Shown here: piece after piece, positions 63,028 to 64,000 of the stretch
Layout: the number at the start of each line of letters is the position of its first letter
Numbering within the stretch: position 1 is the stretch's first letter
Assembly: GCA_037976565.1 (NCBI GenBank)
Contig: CP137679.1
Coordinates: 10,027,973-10,091,972 of the forward strand
Source: Mesocentrotus franciscanus
Lineage: Eukaryota > Echinodermata > Echinoidea > Camarodonta > Strongylocentrotidae
DNA length: 64,000 nucleotides
Direction of reading: 5' to 3'
Translations under genes and position numbers: made by a program
Notes under the pieces: generated by a model
Databases searched by the model: none
Seen by the model: the letters and a program-made list of their open reading frames with translations, nothing else
Told to the model about the DNA's origin: nothing

Positions 63028-63235
63028 TTATTACTTTCTTTCCCTTTCTCTCTCCCAAACTCTATCTTATCTCTTTGGTTCCTTTTCTCTCTCTCTTTAT
63101 CCCTTTGTTTTCCTTTCTCTCTCCCAATGTCTCTCTCTCTCTCTATCTCTTTATCCCTTTGTTTCCCTTTCTCACTCCCAACCTCTCTCTCTCTCTCTCT
63201 CTCTTTATCCCTTTGTTTCCCTTTCTTTATCGCCA
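62750..63235. repeat. CA, TA and CT-rich intronic tract
   Basis: The tract has (CA)n, a (TA)n run at about 62925-62950 and CT-rich sequence with CTTTATCCCTTTG units. It matches the tract after the corresponding exon of gene 1, except that the (TA)n expansion is specific to this copy. Confidence 0.9.
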
Positions 63236-63507
63236 TCTGTCAATCTTTAACTCGTTTTCGCTCTGTCGCTCCTCTGCATCCATCATTTTTCCTGGTGTGA
63301 TGTTCAGAACTTCGGATCATCTATTTCGGAGCTAGAAGGGCGTTATCTTTGTGTTAATTTATCATGTAATGCTCTTCTGGCTTCAAACAGGATGGTATTT
63401 ACATGAATTGTAAATGAACGAATTCGGAAAAGAAAAGCTGACTTGGCTGATATCTAAAGTAACTTTACTGTGGCTCAACAAATAAGTGTTAAAGAGATCA
63501 CTATATT

Positions 63508-63748
63508 ATGCCTCAGTCACACCTTTGCGTATTTGGCTTGCGTATTGCTGTGTATTTATGGCAAGCCGTTTTTACATTTATTCCTATTTCTTGATATGAA
63601 GTATTACCATTGCTTTAAAACAGAAAATCATTTCTTGATAGCAAGAATTCATTTCTTGATATCAAGAAATAGAAATAAATGTTAAAACGGCTTGCCATAA
63701 ATACGCAGCAATACGCAAGCCAAATACGCAAAGGTGTGACTGAGGCAT
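63508..63748. mobile_element. Fold-back MITE in gene 2 intron
   Basis: A near-perfect inverted repeat with arms of about 90 bases starts ATGCCTCAGTCACACC and ends GGTGTGACTGAGGCAT. The homologous gene 1 site (about 14540-14560) lacks it and continues directly to TAGGCTATGCTGAG. The flanks carry ATATT on both sides, possibly a target duplication. Confidence 0.82.
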
Positions 63749-64000
63749 CATATTAGGCTATGCTGAGCTCCATTTTCTTTCAAATGTTTATTAACTCGAT
63801 GTACATTGTGCATATTCCAAGAAGAAAAGTCAACGTGTCAAACGTTTCGGGTTTTCGGACACTTTGTATGCCTGCAATGAAAAAAATGGTGTACATGTAC
63901 GGGTTGATCTGCCCGAGAATGTTTCAATTGTTCATTCATTCCCCCTTTTGTGTTACTCTTTCAAATTTCTTTATTCAATCATCTATTTCTACGAATTTCC

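Overview
The window looks like nuclear DNA of an invertebrate deuterostome, most likely an echinoderm. This is inference from three things: compact GT-AG exons for YWTD (LDL-receptor class B), SRCR and ZP domains scattered over tens of kilobases; an AT-rich background crowded with DNA-transposon remnants, non-LTR retroelements and tRNA-derived SINEs; and no prokaryotic gene organisation. No species can be named from sequence alone.

The only convincing host genes are two tandem paralogues on the + strand. Gene 1 (about 12.7-46.5 kb, possibly from 11.9 kb) can be assembled exon by exon with perfect intron-phase agreement. It encodes a YWTD propeller region, a Ser/Thr linker, one six-cysteine SRCR domain, a ten-cysteine ZP module with a basic RSRR cleavage site, a transmembrane helix and a short basic tail. 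Gene 2 starts at 53,168 with a signal-peptide exon and continues with near-copies of gene 1's first exons (61.2-62.7 kb) before running off the right edge. The first exon of gene 1 is not visible, and its candidate second YWTD exon carries a one-base insertion relative to gene 2, so its 5' end is uncertain or damaged. Several of these exons are too short for ordinary ORF calling.

Layout: 1-11.3 kb is repeats (a short AATTATGAACC array, a ~430-bp satellite, a ~113-bp satellite with higher-order structure, hAT-like elements and a fold-back element). 11.9-14.6 kb holds the first YWTD exons. 14.68-18.05 kb is a transposon inserted in an intron. 18.57-29.7 kb holds the remaining propeller and linker exons with a nest of LINEs, Harbinger-like elements and a partial exon duplication between them. 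29.7-38.4 kb is a large intron with a palindrome and a dead Harbinger transposon. 38.4-46.5 kb holds the SRCR, ZP and TM exons. 46.5-53.1 kb is the 3' flank and intergenic DNA. 53.2-62.7 kb is the 5' half of gene 2, whose first intron contains a Tx1/L1-like relic, a CR1/L2-like LINE and Harbinger MITEs.

Because the two paralogues still align in their introns, they give a built-in comparison: empty sites date two insertions to after the duplication, and exon differences suggest fast change of propeller loops. The window shows no bacterial-type system, CRISPR array or convincing RNA gene other than SINE heads.
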